Shown here: piece after piece, positions 8,927 through 17,077 of the stretch
Numbering within the stretch: the stretch's first letter is position 1
Layout: every line of letters begins with the position of its first letter
Origin: Paraburkholderia piptadeniae
Lineage (GTDB): Bacteria > Pseudomonadota > Gammaproteobacteria > Burkholderiales > Burkholderiaceae
Direction of reading: 5' to 3'
DNA length: 41,949 nt
Assembly (NCBI RefSeq): GCF_900007165.1
Contig: NZ_CYGY02000111.1
Coordinates: forward strand, 1-41,949
Notes under the pieces: model-generated
What the model saw: only the letters and a program-made list of their open reading frames with translations
Told to the model about the DNA's origin: nothing
The model's database searches: none
Program-made: the position numbers and the translations under genes

Positions 8927-10150
8927 ATGAACGATGTCCATCAGGCGGCGGCCGCGAGCGCGCCGCTCGTCCCCTCGAACACGCAGCCATTCGACTACGA
9001 CGTGACGATCGTCGGCGCGGGGCCTGTCGGTCTCGCGCTCGCGGGCTGGCTCGCGCGGCGCAGCGCGACGCAGCAACTGTCGGTCGCGCTGATCGACGCG
9101 CGCGAGCCGGAAGACTCGATCGCCGATCCGCGCGCGATTGCCGTGTCGCATGGCAGCCGGATGATCCTCGAGCCACTGCGCTGGCCCTCCGACGCCACCG
9201 CGATCCAGCGCATCCACGTGTCGCAGCGCGGCCACTTCGGGCGTACGCTGATCGATCACGCGGAACACGGCCTGCCCGCGCTCGGCTACGTGCTGCGCTA
9301 CGGGTCGATCGTCCACGCGCTCGCCGAGACCGTGCGTACGACGCATGTGCACTGGTTCAAGTCGACGAAGGCCCAGCCGCCGCAACAACTCGAAGACGAC
9401 GGCGTGCTGCTGCCGATCGAAAGCGCGCATGTGACGCGCACGCTGCGCACGCGCATCCTCGTGAACGCCGAAGGTGGTCTCTTCGGCGAGCAGCAGGCCG
9501 GATCGGGCACAACGCGCGACTACGGGCAGACGGCGCTGGTCGGCACGGTGACGCTGTCGGCGCCGCAACCGCACGTCGCGTGGGAGCGCTTCACGCCGCA
9601 AGGCCCGATTGCGCTTTTGCCGATGGGCGGCGTGCGCGGCGCGGACTACGCGCTCGTCTGGTGCTGCGCGCCGGAACAGGCGGCGCGCCGCGCGCAATTG
9701 TCCGACGAAGATTTCCTGCGCGAACTCGGCGCGGAGTTCGGCGACCGGATGGGCCGCTTCACGCAAATCAAAGGGCGCGCCGCGTTCCCGCTCGGCCTCA
9801 ATACCGCCGATACGCTCGTCAAGGGCAATGTCGCCGCGATCGGCAATGCGGCGCAGACGCTTCATCCCGTCGCCGGACAGGGGTTGAATCTCGGGCTGCG
9901 CGACGCCCATGCGCTCGCCGACGCGCTGTCGCATCACGGCGCGACGCGCGTCGCGCTCGCGGCCTTCGCGCGTCGACGCGCGCTCGACCGGCGCATGACG
10001 ATCGGCGCCACCGACACGCTCGCCCGTCTCTTCACGATCGACTTCCCGCCGCTCGCGACGCTGCGCGGACTCGCCCTCACCGCGCTCGAATTCGTGCCGC
10101 CTGTGAAGACGGCCCTCGCCCGGCAGATGATGTTCGGACAGCGCCGCTAG
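8927..10150 (+). CDS. ubiH: UbiH/UbiF/Coq6-family FAD-dependent hydroxylase
   Basis: This flavoprotein monooxygenase probably hydroxylates an aromatic ring in ubiquinone biosynthesis. In 407 residues it has the dinucleotide motif VGAGPVGLALAG near the start, DPRAIAVSHGS typical of the family, and the second FAD motif GNAAQTLHPVAGQGLNLGLRD, close to that of E. coli UbiH. It begins 21 bases after pepP. AAGGA precedes the ATG at 8927 by 12 bases, and a GTG at 8906, abutting the pepP stop, is an alternative start. Naming it ubiH rather than another paralogue rests on the second FAD motif and on synteny with pepP, so the exact hydroxylation position is inferred. Confidence 0.88.
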   Translation: MNDVHQAAAASAPLVPSNTQPFDYDVTIVGAGPVGLALAGWLARRSATQQLSVALIDAREPEDSIADPRAIAVSHGSRMILEPLRWPSDATAIQRIHVSQRGHFGRTLIDHAEHGLPALGYVLRYGSIVHALAETVRTTHVHWFKSTKAQPPQQLEDDGVLLPIESAHVTRTLRTRILVNAEGGLFGEQQAGSGTTRDYGQTALVGTVTLSAPQPHVAWERFTPQGPIALLPMGGVRGADYALVWCCAPEQAARRAQLSDEDFLRELGAEFGDRMGRFTQIKGRAAFPLGLNTADTLVKGNVAAIGNAAQTLHPVAGQGLNLGLRDAHALADALSHHGATRVALAAFARRRALDRRMTIGATDTLARLFTIDFPPLATLRGLALTALEFVPPVKTALARQMMFGQRR

Positions 10151-10171
10151 GCGTCGCGAAAAACGTGTGGC

Positions 10172-10204
10172 AGTGGCCGCCGTTCTATGACCGCGGCCAC
10201 TTTC
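10172..10204 (+). terminator. Probable weak terminator after ubiH
   Basis: AGTGGCCGC (10172-10180) pairs with GCGGCCACT (10193-10201) around a 12-base loop and is followed only by TTTC. It is a stable hairpin but has a poor T-run. Confidence 0.45.
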
Positions 10205-10253
10205 ATAGAAGATTTAATGAGTTGCCTCACGGGCCGTTGCGTCTGGCTCTAGC

Positions 10254-10263
10254 GCGTTAACGC
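10254..10263. repeat. Palindrome GCGTTAACGC upstream of dusB-fis
   Basis: A perfect 10-base palindrome lies 84 bases before the chosen dusB start, directly beside a TAAAAT that could be a -10. It might be an operator, but nothing in the sequence identifies a binding protein. Confidence 0.4.
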
Positions 10264-10347
10264 TAAAATAACGGTTTTCCCTCGTATTTTCCGGTACGCG
10301 ACATGCGCTATTTTGAGCGCATTGGATGCTCGCCGCCGATGTCCGCC

Positions 10348-11412
10348 ATGCCCACTCTCGGCTCCCACACACTGCGCAACAACCTGTTCGTCGCCCCGAT
10401 GGCGGGCGTGACGGACCGGCCGTTCCGCCAGCTCTGCAAGCGCATGGGCGCGGGCTATGCGGTGTCGGAGATGGTGGCGTCGAACGCGCAGTTGTGGAAG
10501 AGCGAAAAGACGATGCGCCGCGCGAATCACGCGGGCGAGGTCGAGCCGATCGCGGTGCAGATCGCGGGCGCGGACCCGCAGATGATGGCCGAGGCCGCGC
10601 GCTACAACGTCGCGAACGGCGCGCAGATCATCGATATCAACATGGGCTGCCCGGCCAAGAAGGTCTGCAACGTCGCGGCGGGGTCGGCCCTGCTGCAGAA
10701 CGAGCCGCTCGTGCAGCGGATCGTCGAGGCGGTGATGGGCGCCGTCGGTGTCGGCCCGGGCGCCGTGCCCGTCACGCTGAAAATCCGCACTGGCTGGAAC
10801 CGCGAAAACCGGAACGCGCTGAACGTCGCGCGGCTCGCCGAGAACGCGGGCATTTCGATGCTGACGGTCCACGGCCGCACGCGCGCCGACCTGTACCACG
10901 GCGAAGCGGAATACGAAACGATTGCTGCCGTGAAGGCCGCGGTGAAGATTCCCGTGGTGGCGAACGGCGACATCACGTCGCCGCAGAAGGCACGCGACGT
11001 GCTGGCCGCGACGGGCGCGGACGCGATCATGATCGGCCGCGCGGCACAGGGACGCCCGTGGCTCTTCCGTGAGATCGAATATTTCCTGCGCACGGGCGAG
11101 CTGATGGAAGCGCCGCGCATCGACGAAATCCAGCAGGTGATGAACGAACACCTGGAAGATCACTACGCGTTCTATGGCGAATTCACGGGCGTTCGGACTG
11201 CGCGCAAGCACATCGGCTGGTACACTCGCGGCCTTTCCGGTGCCAATGTGTTCCGCCATCGCATGAATACGCTGGACACGACGCGCGAACAACTGCTCGC
11301 CGTCAACGAATTCTTCGACGCGCAAAAGGCGATTTCGGACCGCCTCGTGTACGTCGGCGACGAAGTCAACAACAACGGCGAGCCGGACCAAACCGACCGA
11401 CTAGCAGCATGA
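10348..11412 (+). CDS. dusB: tRNA-dihydrouridine synthase B
   Basis: DusB reduces specific uridines in the tRNA D-loop using FMN and NADPH. The 354 residues form a TIM barrel beginning at APMAGVTDRPFR, then the catalytic cysteine in NMGCPAKKVCN, KIRTGW, HGRTR, VVANGDI and MIGRAAQGRPW for flavin phosphate binding. Several upstream starts are in frame (10303, 10339); 10348 gives the usual N-terminus MPTLGSHTLRNN. The gene overlaps fis by four bases (ATGA), so the two are translationally coupled, as in many proteobacteria where dusB precedes fis. Confidence 0.97.
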   Translation: MPTLGSHTLRNNLFVAPMAGVTDRPFRQLCKRMGAGYAVSEMVASNAQLWKSEKTMRRANHAGEVEPIAVQIAGADPQMMAEAARYNVANGAQIIDINMGCPAKKVCNVAAGSALLQNEPLVQRIVEAVMGAVGVGPGAVPVTLKIRTGWNRENRNALNVARLAENAGISMLTVHGRTRADLYHGEAEYETIAAVKAAVKIPVVANGDITSPQKARDVLAATGADAIMIGRAAQGRPWLFREIEYFLRTGELMEAPRIDEIQQVMNEHLEDHYAFYGEFTGVRTARKHIGWYTRGLSGANVFRHRMNTLDTTREQLLAVNEFFDAQKAISDRLVYVGDEVNNNGEPDQTDRLAA

Positions 11413-11642
11413 GCAAGCACAATATCGAACAATGTGTCCGCGATAGCCTGGGGATGTACTTCCAGGATCTCGACGGCTCCAATCCGCACGATGTCTACGA
11501 CATGGTGATTTCGTGTGTCGAAAAACCGATGCTCGAGGTGGTGCTCGAGCAGGCCGGCGGCAATCAGTCGCTGGCAGCCGAGTATCTCGGCATCAACCGC
11601 AATACGCTGCGCAAGAAACTGCAACAGCACGGCCTGCTGTAG
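11409..11642 (+). CDS. fis: DNA-binding protein Fis
   Basis: This small nucleoid-associated protein bends DNA and modulates rRNA and other growth-linked promoters. At 77 residues it is shorter than E. coli Fis (98), lacking part of the N-terminal beta-hairpin, which is usual in betaproteobacteria. The C-terminal helix-turn-helix is clear, with AAEYLGINRNTLRKKLQQHG at about 56-75. Its ATG overlaps the dusB stop by four bases and purH follows 43 bases later, so dusB-fis-purH probably form one transcript. Confidence 0.97.
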   Translation: MSKHNIEQCVRDSLGMYFQDLDGSNPHDVYDMVISCVEKPMLEVVLEQAGGNQSLAAEYLGINRNTLRKKLQQHGLL

Positions 11643-11685
11643 TTTCAGCGCCCTGCCACGCCTTTCATCGGCTTTTGTTCCCATC

Positions 11686-13251
11686 ATGATCAAGCAAGCG
11701 CTCATCTCCGTTTCCGACAAGTCCGGCATCGTCGATTTCGCGAAATCGCTGTCGGACCTCGGCGTCAAGATCCTGTCGACGGGCGGCACCGCGAAACTTC
11801 TCGCGGATGCCGGCCTTTCCGTTACCGAAGTGGCCGATTACACCGGCTTTCCGGAAATGCTGGATGGGCGCGTGAAGACGCTGCATCCGAAAGTGCACGG
11901 CGGCATCCTCGCCCGCCGTGATCTGCCGGAGCACATGGCCGCGCTCGAAAAGCACAGCATTCCGACCATCGACCTGCTCGTCGTGAACCTGTATCCGTTC
12001 GTGCAGACCGTGTCGAAGGAAGAATGCACGCTGGAGGACGCGATCGAGAACATCGACATCGGCGGCCCGACGATGCTGCGCTCGGCGGCGAAGAACCACC
12101 GCGACGTGACGGTCGTCGTCGACCCGGCCGACTACGCGAGCGTGCTCGAAGAAATGCGCGCGAACGGCAACAAGGTCGGCTACAAGACCAACTTCCGTCT
12201 CGCGACCAAGGTGTTCGCGCACACCGCGCAGTACGACGGTGCGATCACGAACTATCTGACGAGCCTCACGGAAGAACTACAGCACCGCGATCGGAACACG
12301 TACCCGGCCACGCTCAACATGGCGTTCGACAAGGTTCAGGACCTGCGCTACGGCGAGAACCCGCATCAGAGCGCCGCGTTCTACCGCGACATCGCGGTGC
12401 CCGCTGGCGCGCTCGCGAACTATCGCCAGTTGCAGGGCAAGGAACTGTCGTACAACAACATCGCCGACTCGGATGCCGCGTGGGAATGCGTGAAGACCTT
12501 CGACGCGCCCGCCTGCGTTATCATCAAGCACGCGAATCCGTGCGGTGTGGCCATCGGCGCGAACGCACACGAAGCGTATTCGAAGGCGTTCCAGACCGAT
12601 CCGACTTCGGCGTTCGGCGGCATCATCGCGTTCAATCGCGAAGTGGATGAAACGGCCGCTCAGGCGGTCGCGAAGCAGTTCGTCGAAGTGCTGATCGCGC
12701 CGTCGTTTAGCGAAGCGGCCAAGCAGGTGTTCGCGGCCAAGCAGAACGTGCGCCTGCTCGAAATCGCGTTGGGCGAAGGCCACAACACGTTCGATCTGAA
12801 GCGCGTGGGCGGCGGCCTGCTGGTGCAGTCGCTCGACGCCAAGAACGTTCAGCCGCACGAACTGCGCGTCGTCACGAAGCGCCACCCGACGCCGAAGGAA
12901 ATGGACGATCTGCTGTTCGCATGGCGCGTCGCGAAGTTCGTGAAGTCGAACGCCATCGTGTTCTGCTCGAACGGCATGACGATGGGCGTCGGCGCGGGCC
13001 AGATGAGCCGCGTGGATTCGGCGCGCATCGCGAGCATCAAGGCGCAGAACGCGGGCCTGACGCTGTCGGGTACGGCCGTGGCGTCGGATGCGTTCTTCCC
13101 GTTCCGCGACGGTCTCGACGTGGTCGTCGCGGCGGGCGCAACCTGCGTGATCCAGCCGGGCGGCTCGATGCGCGACGACGAAGTGATCGCCGCCGCCGAC
13201 GAGCACAACATCGCGATGGTCGTGACGGGCGTCCGCCACTTCCGCCACTGA
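11686..13251 (+). CDS. purH: Bifunctional AICAR formyltransferase / IMP cyclohydrolase
   Basis: PurH carries out the last two steps of IMP synthesis: formylation of AICAR with 10-formyl-THF, then ring closure. The 521 residues start with the MGS-like cyclohydrolase domain (STGGTAKLL, GRVKTLHPKVHGG, NIDIGGPTM). The larger transformylase domain follows, with KHANPCG at about residue 281 and the terminal VVAAGATCVIQPGGS and GVRHFRH. The ATG at 11686 gives the standard start MIKQALISVSDKSG. The frame is open upstream into fis but that part is not coding. Ends at a strong terminator. Confidence 0.98.
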   Translation: MIKQALISVSDKSGIVDFAKSLSDLGVKILSTGGTAKLLADAGLSVTEVADYTGFPEMLDGRVKTLHPKVHGGILARRDLPEHMAALEKHSIPTIDLLVVNLYPFVQTVSKEECTLEDAIENIDIGGPTMLRSAAKNHRDVTVVVDPADYASVLEEMRANGNKVGYKTNFRLATKVFAHTAQYDGAITNYLTSLTEELQHRDRNTYPATLNMAFDKVQDLRYGENPHQSAAFYRDIAVPAGALANYRQLQGKELSYNNIADSDAAWECVKTFDAPACVIIKHANPCGVAIGANAHEAYSKAFQTDPTSAFGGIIAFNREVDETAAQAVAKQFVEVLIAPSFSEAAKQVFAAKQNVRLLEIALGEGHNTFDLKRVGGGLLVQSLDAKNVQPHELRVVTKRHPTPKEMDDLLFAWRVAKFVKSNAIVFCSNGMTMGVGAGQMSRVDSARIASIKAQNAGLTLSGTAVASDAFFPFRDGLDVVVAAGATCVIQPGGSMRDDEVIAAADEHNIAMVVTGVRHFRH

Positions 13252-13273
13252 TCGGCTGACTCGCTTCTTCTGG

Positions 13274-13308
13274 AACGGCCCGGCGGTTTGCAACTGCCGG
13301 GCCGTTTT
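13274..13308 (+). terminator. Rho-independent terminator after purH
   Basis: AACGGCCCGGC (13274-13284) pairs with GCCGGGCCGTT (13296-13306) around an 11-base loop and is followed by TT. It closes the dusB-fis-purH unit ahead of ruvC. Confidence 0.85.
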
Positions 13309-13356
13309 GCATTTGATTCGTTGTAGTATCGCAGGCACTGAACACGCACGGCACCT

Positions 13357-13899
13357 ATGAGAATTCTCGGCATCGACCCAGGCTTGCGCGTCACCGGCTT
13401 CGGCGTGATCGATCAGTCCGGCCACCAGCTCACCTACGTGACGAGCGGCGTCATCAAGACGGCCGATGCCGATTTGCCGACGCGCCTGGGCACCATCTTC
13501 GACGGAATCTCGACGCTGATCCGTCAGCATGGGCCGGATCAGGCGGCAATCGAAAAGGTGTTCGTGAACGTCAATCCGCAATCGACGCTATTGCTCGGCC
13601 AGGCGCGCGGCGCGGCGATTTGCGGGCTGGTGTCGGGTGGCGTGCCCGTCGCCGAGTACACGGCGCTGCAGTTGAAGCAAGCCGTGGTCGGCTACGGACG
13701 CGCGACCAAGGAGCAGATGCAGCAGATGGTCGTGCGGCTGCTGAGCCTCTCGGGCATCCCCTCCACCGATGCCGCCGATGCCCTCGGCATGGCGATCTGC
13801 CATGCGCACGGCGGCGGCACGCTGAACACGCTGGGCGGCATCGCGCCTGCGCTGGCGAAGAAGGGTTTGCGGGTGCGGCGCGGACGGCTGGTGGGTTGA
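13357..13899 (+). CDS. ruvC: Holliday junction endonuclease RuvC
   Basis: RuvC cuts Holliday junctions symmetrically after RuvAB branch migration. The 180-residue protein has an RNase H-like fold. All four acidic catalytic residues are present at the E. coli positions: Asp7 (GIDPG), Glu66 (AIEKVF), Asp138 and Asp141 (STDAADALG). The start gives the canonical MRILGIDPG. First of the ruvC-ruvA-ruvB cluster. A possible TAGTAT -10 lies at 13324-13329 after the purH terminator. Confidence 0.98.
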   Translation: MRILGIDPGLRVTGFGVIDQSGHQLTYVTSGVIKTADADLPTRLGTIFDGISTLIRQHGPDQAAIEKVFVNVNPQSTLLLGQARGAAICGLVSGGVPVAEYTALQLKQAVVGYGRATKEQMQQMVVRLLSLSGIPSTDAADALGMAICHAHGGGTLNTLGGIAPALAKKGLRVRRGRLVG

Positions 13900-14024
13900 T
13901 CCTCTCGACGCACGACGCTTGAAGCAACACGCTCGACGCAGGGTTTGACGGTCAGCCCGGCCCGGCTCGCGAAAGCTGTTCACGCTGCGCTACACTCGCG
14001 CTTTCCCTCACGATAGAACCTGCC

Positions 14025-14606
14025 ATGATCGGTCGCATCGCCGGCGTCCTGCTGGAAAAGAATCCGCCTCACCTTCTGATCGACTGCAACGGTGTCGGCT
14101 ACGAAGTCGATGTGCCGATGAGCACGTTCTACAACCTGCCCTCCACAGGCGAAAAGGTCGTGCTGCTCACGCAGATGATCGTGCGCGAGGACGCGCATCT
14201 GCTGTATGGCTTCCTCACGCCGCAAGAGCGTTCGACGTTTCGCGAGTTGTTAAAGATCACGGGCATCGGCGCGCGCATGGCGCTTGCCGTGCTGTCTGGC
14301 ATGAGCGTGCAGGAACTGTCGCAGACGGTGACGATGCAGGACGCCGCGCGCCTCACGCGCGTGCCCGGCATCGGCAAGAAGACGGCGGAGCGGCTCCTGC
14401 TCGAACTGAAGGGCAAGCTCGGCGCCGACATTGGCGCGGTGGCGGGCGCGGCATCGCCGTCCGATCATGCGTCCGACATCCTGAATGCATTGCTCGCATT
14501 GGGCTACTCCGAAAAGGAAGCGTTGGCTGCTATCAAGAATGTGCCGGCCGGCACCGGCGTTTCAGAAGGCATCAAGCTCGCGTTGAAGGCACTGTCGAAG
14601 GGCTGA
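14025..14606 (+). CDS. ruvA: Holliday junction branch-migration protein RuvA
   Basis: RuvA binds the four-way junction and loads the RuvB motor. The 193 residues show an N-terminal OB fold (MIGRIAGVLLEK), two helix-hairpin-helix motifs (ITGIGARMA at about 81 and VPGIGKKTAERLL at about 116), and the small C-terminal domain that contacts RuvB (ILNALLALGYSEKEA). The gap after ruvC is 125 bases, so it may have a promoter of its own: TACACT at 13991-13996 is a candidate -10. Confidence 0.98.
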   Translation: MIGRIAGVLLEKNPPHLLIDCNGVGYEVDVPMSTFYNLPSTGEKVVLLTQMIVREDAHLLYGFLTPQERSTFRELLKITGIGARMALAVLSGMSVQELSQTVTMQDAARLTRVPGIGKKTAERLLLELKGKLGADIGAVAGAASPSDHASDILNALLALGYSEKEALAAIKNVPAGTGVSEGIKLALKALSKG

Positions 14607-14703
14607 GCGGGCTTTCCACAGCGGAGATGGATGAAGCTTCGCACGCCGCTTGTCTGCGCGCACCCTGGCCGTTCGGCCAGGTCGTCGAACGGGCCGCGCG
14701 CGG

Positions 14704-14709
14704 TACAAT
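14704..14709 (+). promoter_or_regulatory. Candidate -10 element just before ruvB
   Basis: TACAAT ends six bases before the ruvB ATG, so transcription from it would begin at the start codon itself. No Shine-Dalgarno is visible between ruvA and ruvB. The -35 region is not convincing. Confidence 0.35.
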
Positions 14710-14715
14710 GCCCGC

Positions 14716-15780
14716 ATGATCGAACACGACAAACTCGCCGCCGAACGCATCATCGCCGCCACGCCCGTGTCGCCGAATGAAGAAGCATTCGAGCGCGCGT
14801 TGCGCCCGCGCCAGCTCGACGAATACGTCGGCCAGGAAAAGGTGCGCGGCCAGCTGGAAATCTTCATCGAGGCGGCGAGGCGCCGCTCGGAATCGCTGGA
14901 TCACGTGCTGCTGTTCGGGCCGCCGGGTCTCGGCAAGACGACGCTCGCGCATATCATCGCGCGCGAAATGGGCGTCAATCTGCGGCAGACGTCCGGGCCC
15001 GTGCTCGAACGCGCGGGCGACCTCGCCGCGCTGCTGACCAATCTCGAAGCCAACGACGTTCTCTTTATCGACGAGATTCACCGGCTGTCGCCCGTCGTCG
15101 AGGAAATCCTGTACCCGGCGCTCGAGGATTATCAGATCGACATCATGATCGGTGAGGGCCCGGCCGCGCGCAGCGTGAAGCTCGATCTGCAACCGTTCAC
15201 GCTGGTCGGCGCGACGACGCGCGCGGGCATGCTGACCAACCCGTTGCGTGACCGCTTTGGAATCGTCGCGCGGCTGGAGTTCTACAACGCAGAGGAACTG
15301 GCGCGCATCGTCAGCCGCTCGGCATCGCTGCTGGGCGCGCACATTCATCCCGATGGCGCGCTGGAAATCGCGAAACGCTCGCGTGGCACGCCGCGTATCG
15401 CGAACCGGCTGCTGCGGCGCGTGCGCGACTTCGCCGAGGTCAAGGCAGACGGCAAGATCACTGCCGAGGTCGCGGATGCGGCGCTGAAGATGCTCGACGT
15501 CGACCCGGTCGGCTTCGATCTGATGGACCGCAAGCTGCTCGAAGCGATCCTGCACAAGTTCGACGGCGGGCCAGTCGGCGTCGACAATCTGGCGGCCGCC
15601 ATCGGAGAAGAGCGCGACACGATCGAAGACGTGCTCGAACCGTATCTGATCCAGCAAGGCTTTCTGCAACGCACGCCGCGCGGACGCGTCGCGACGCTGC
15701 TTACTTATCGGCACTTCGGCCTCGCTGCGCCGGACTCGGCGAGCCCGGTGAGCGGTCTATGGGATTCGGAGCCGACCTAA
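14716..15780 (+). CDS. ruvB: Holliday junction branch-migration ATPase RuvB
   Basis: RuvB is the hexameric AAA+ motor that pulls DNA through the RuvA-bound junction. The 354 residues have Walker A GPPGLGKTT (68-76), Walker B VLFIDEIHR (115-123), sensor 1 GATTRAGML, the arginine finger region DRFGIV and a C-terminal winged helix (ETRGRV-type, here RTPRGRVAT). The ATG at 14716 gives the usual MIEHDKLAAER; the frame is open 22 codons upstream, but with no protein character. It lies 109 bases after ruvA. Confidence 0.98.
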   Translation: MIEHDKLAAERIIAATPVSPNEEAFERALRPRQLDEYVGQEKVRGQLEIFIEAARRRSESLDHVLLFGPPGLGKTTLAHIIAREMGVNLRQTSGPVLERAGDLAALLTNLEANDVLFIDEIHRLSPVVEEILYPALEDYQIDIMIGEGPAARSVKLDLQPFTLVGATTRAGMLTNPLRDRFGIVARLEFYNAEELARIVSRSASLLGAHIHPDGALEIAKRSRGTPRIANRLLRRVRDFAEVKADGKITAEVADAALKMLDVDPVGFDLMDRKLLEAILHKFDGGPVGVDNLAAAIGEERDTIEDVLEPYLIQQGFLQRTPRGRVATLLTYRHFGLAAPDSASPVSGLWDSEPT

Positions 15781-15853
15781 GCGGCTCCTCGATGAGAAGC
15801 ACGGCGCGCGATGTCGTGCATGGTTCTTATGTTCGCCGCCGTGTCGATCAGAT

Positions 15854-16525
15854 TCAGCGCGCCGCTGCGGGCGCCTTCTTGAAGCTGTCGTCTTCGCTGC
15901 GTCCGTCGAGATGCGCGATGTCGGCCCATGACGCGACCGTCGCGCGCCCGTCTGCGTAATCGACCACATTCACGCTCGTGTTCAGCAGCGCGTAGTTGCG
16001 CGGCGCATCCAGCGGCAGGCCGTTCGCGAAGCGATACACGCAGTCCAGCACGCCGCCATGCGCGACACACGCGATACGTCCGTTCGGATGCGCGGCGACG
16101 ATCGGTTCGATCGCGTGCAACACACGGTGATAGAACACGCGCTGCGACTCGCCCTCGGGCGGCGAGAAACCCGGATCACGCGTCTGCCATTGCGCATACT
16201 CGTCGGGAAAGCGCCGCGCGATCTCTTCGCTGTCGTGCCCCTGGAACGCGCCGTAGTTGCGCTCGCGCAGCCCTTCGCTCAGTTGCAACGACAGCCCGAG
16301 CACGTCGGCAAAAGGCCGCGCCGTTTGCTGCGCGCGCAACAGATCGCTCGAATAGACGGCATCGAGCCGCGCGCCGCGATCCGCCTCGCGTGCGAAACGT
16401 TCGGCGAGACGCTCAGCCTGTTCGACACCGCTCGTCGCGAGCGGAATATCGATGTGCCCTTGAATCCGCTTGATGCGGTTCCAGTCGGTTTCGCCGTGTC
16501 GGATGAAGAGGATTTGTGTGGCCAT
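15854..16525 (-). CDS. Histidine phosphatase family protein (phosphoglycerate mutase-like)
   Basis: The 223-residue enzyme of the histidine phosphatase superfamily has the phosphate-binding RHGETDWN at 9-16, the RNYGAFQGHD segment, and the second catalytic histidine in CVAHGGVLD. Members named GpmB or CobC share this layout; whether it acts on 3-phosphoglycerate or on another phosphoester cannot be told from sequence. It is the last gene of the unit tyrS-dtd-this gene, 50 bases after dtd. The last ten residues are a short Lys/Ala-rich tail. Confidence 0.92.
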   Translation of the reverse strand: MATQILFIRHGETDWNRIKRIQGHIDIPLATSGVEQAERLAERFAREADRGARLDAVYSSDLLRAQQTARPFADVLGLSLQLSEGLRERNYGAFQGHDSEEIARRFPDEYAQWQTRDPGFSPPEGESQRVFYHRVLHAIEPIVAAHPNGRIACVAHGGVLDCVYRFANGLPLDAPRNYALLNTSVNVVDYADGRATVASWADIAHLDGRSEDDSFKKAPAAAR

Positions 16526-16575
16526 GGAATCGTCGTCGTTGAACGATGTGAAGCGGGGCGAAAAAGAACGCGCGC

Positions 16576-17034
16576 TCAGGCACGCGTCTGCAGCCAGAAC
16601 GTGACGGGGCCGTCGTTGACGAGCGACACCTGCATTTCCGCGCCGAATTCGCCCGTTTCAACGACGGGATGCTTCGCACGCGCCGCCGCGACGAAGTAGT
16701 CGAACAGGCGCTTGCCCTCGTCGGGCGGCGCGGCGGGCGTGAAGCTGGGACGCAGGCCGCTGTTCGTGTCGGCCGCAAGCGTGAACTGCGAAACGAGCAG
16801 CAGGCCGCCCGCGCGACCCGCGCCGTCGATGCTCTGCACGGGCAGATTCATCTTGCCCGCGGCGTCGCTAAACACGCGGTAGCCGAGCACTTTCGCCAGC
16901 AGCTTGTCGGCGACGGCGTCCGTGTCGCCGCGTTCGGCGCACACCAGCGCAAGCAGGCCCGCGTCGATTGCGCCCGTCACGCGGTCGCCGACGCGCACTT
17001 CCGCGCGCCGCACGCGTTGAATCAGCGCGATCAT
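16576..17034 (-). CDS. dtd: D-aminoacyl-tRNA deacylase
   Basis: Dtd hydrolyses D-amino acids mischarged on tRNA and also glycine on tRNA-Ala. The 152 residues carry both signature motifs, SQFTLAAD (about 82-89) and NDGPVTFWLQ near the C-terminus, the latter bearing the cis Gly-Pro that enforces chirality. It follows tyrS by 43 bases. Because TyrRS is well known to charge D-tyrosine, co-expression makes biological sense. Confidence 0.98.
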   Translation of the reverse strand: MIALIQRVRRAEVRVGDRVTGAIDAGLLALVCAERGDTDAVADKLLAKVLGYRVFSDAAGKMNLPVQSIDGAGRAGGLLLVSQFTLAADTNSGLRPSFTPAAPPDEGKRLFDYFVAAARAKHPVVETGEFGAEMQVSLVNDGPVTFWLQTRA

Positions 17035-17077
17035 GTGGCGGGCCTCCGCTGCGGAAGGCCGAGAGCTGCGCGGATCA

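Noticed and set aside
7127..9937. A 936-codon open frame on the minus strand opposite pepP and ubiH
   Set aside because: It is arginine-rich and lacks any motif; it is the shadow of two well-recognised plus-strand genes in GC-rich DNA.
13692..13983. Several minus-strand open frames opposite ruvC
   Set aside because: No motif or ribosome-binding site; ruvC is unambiguous on the plus strand.
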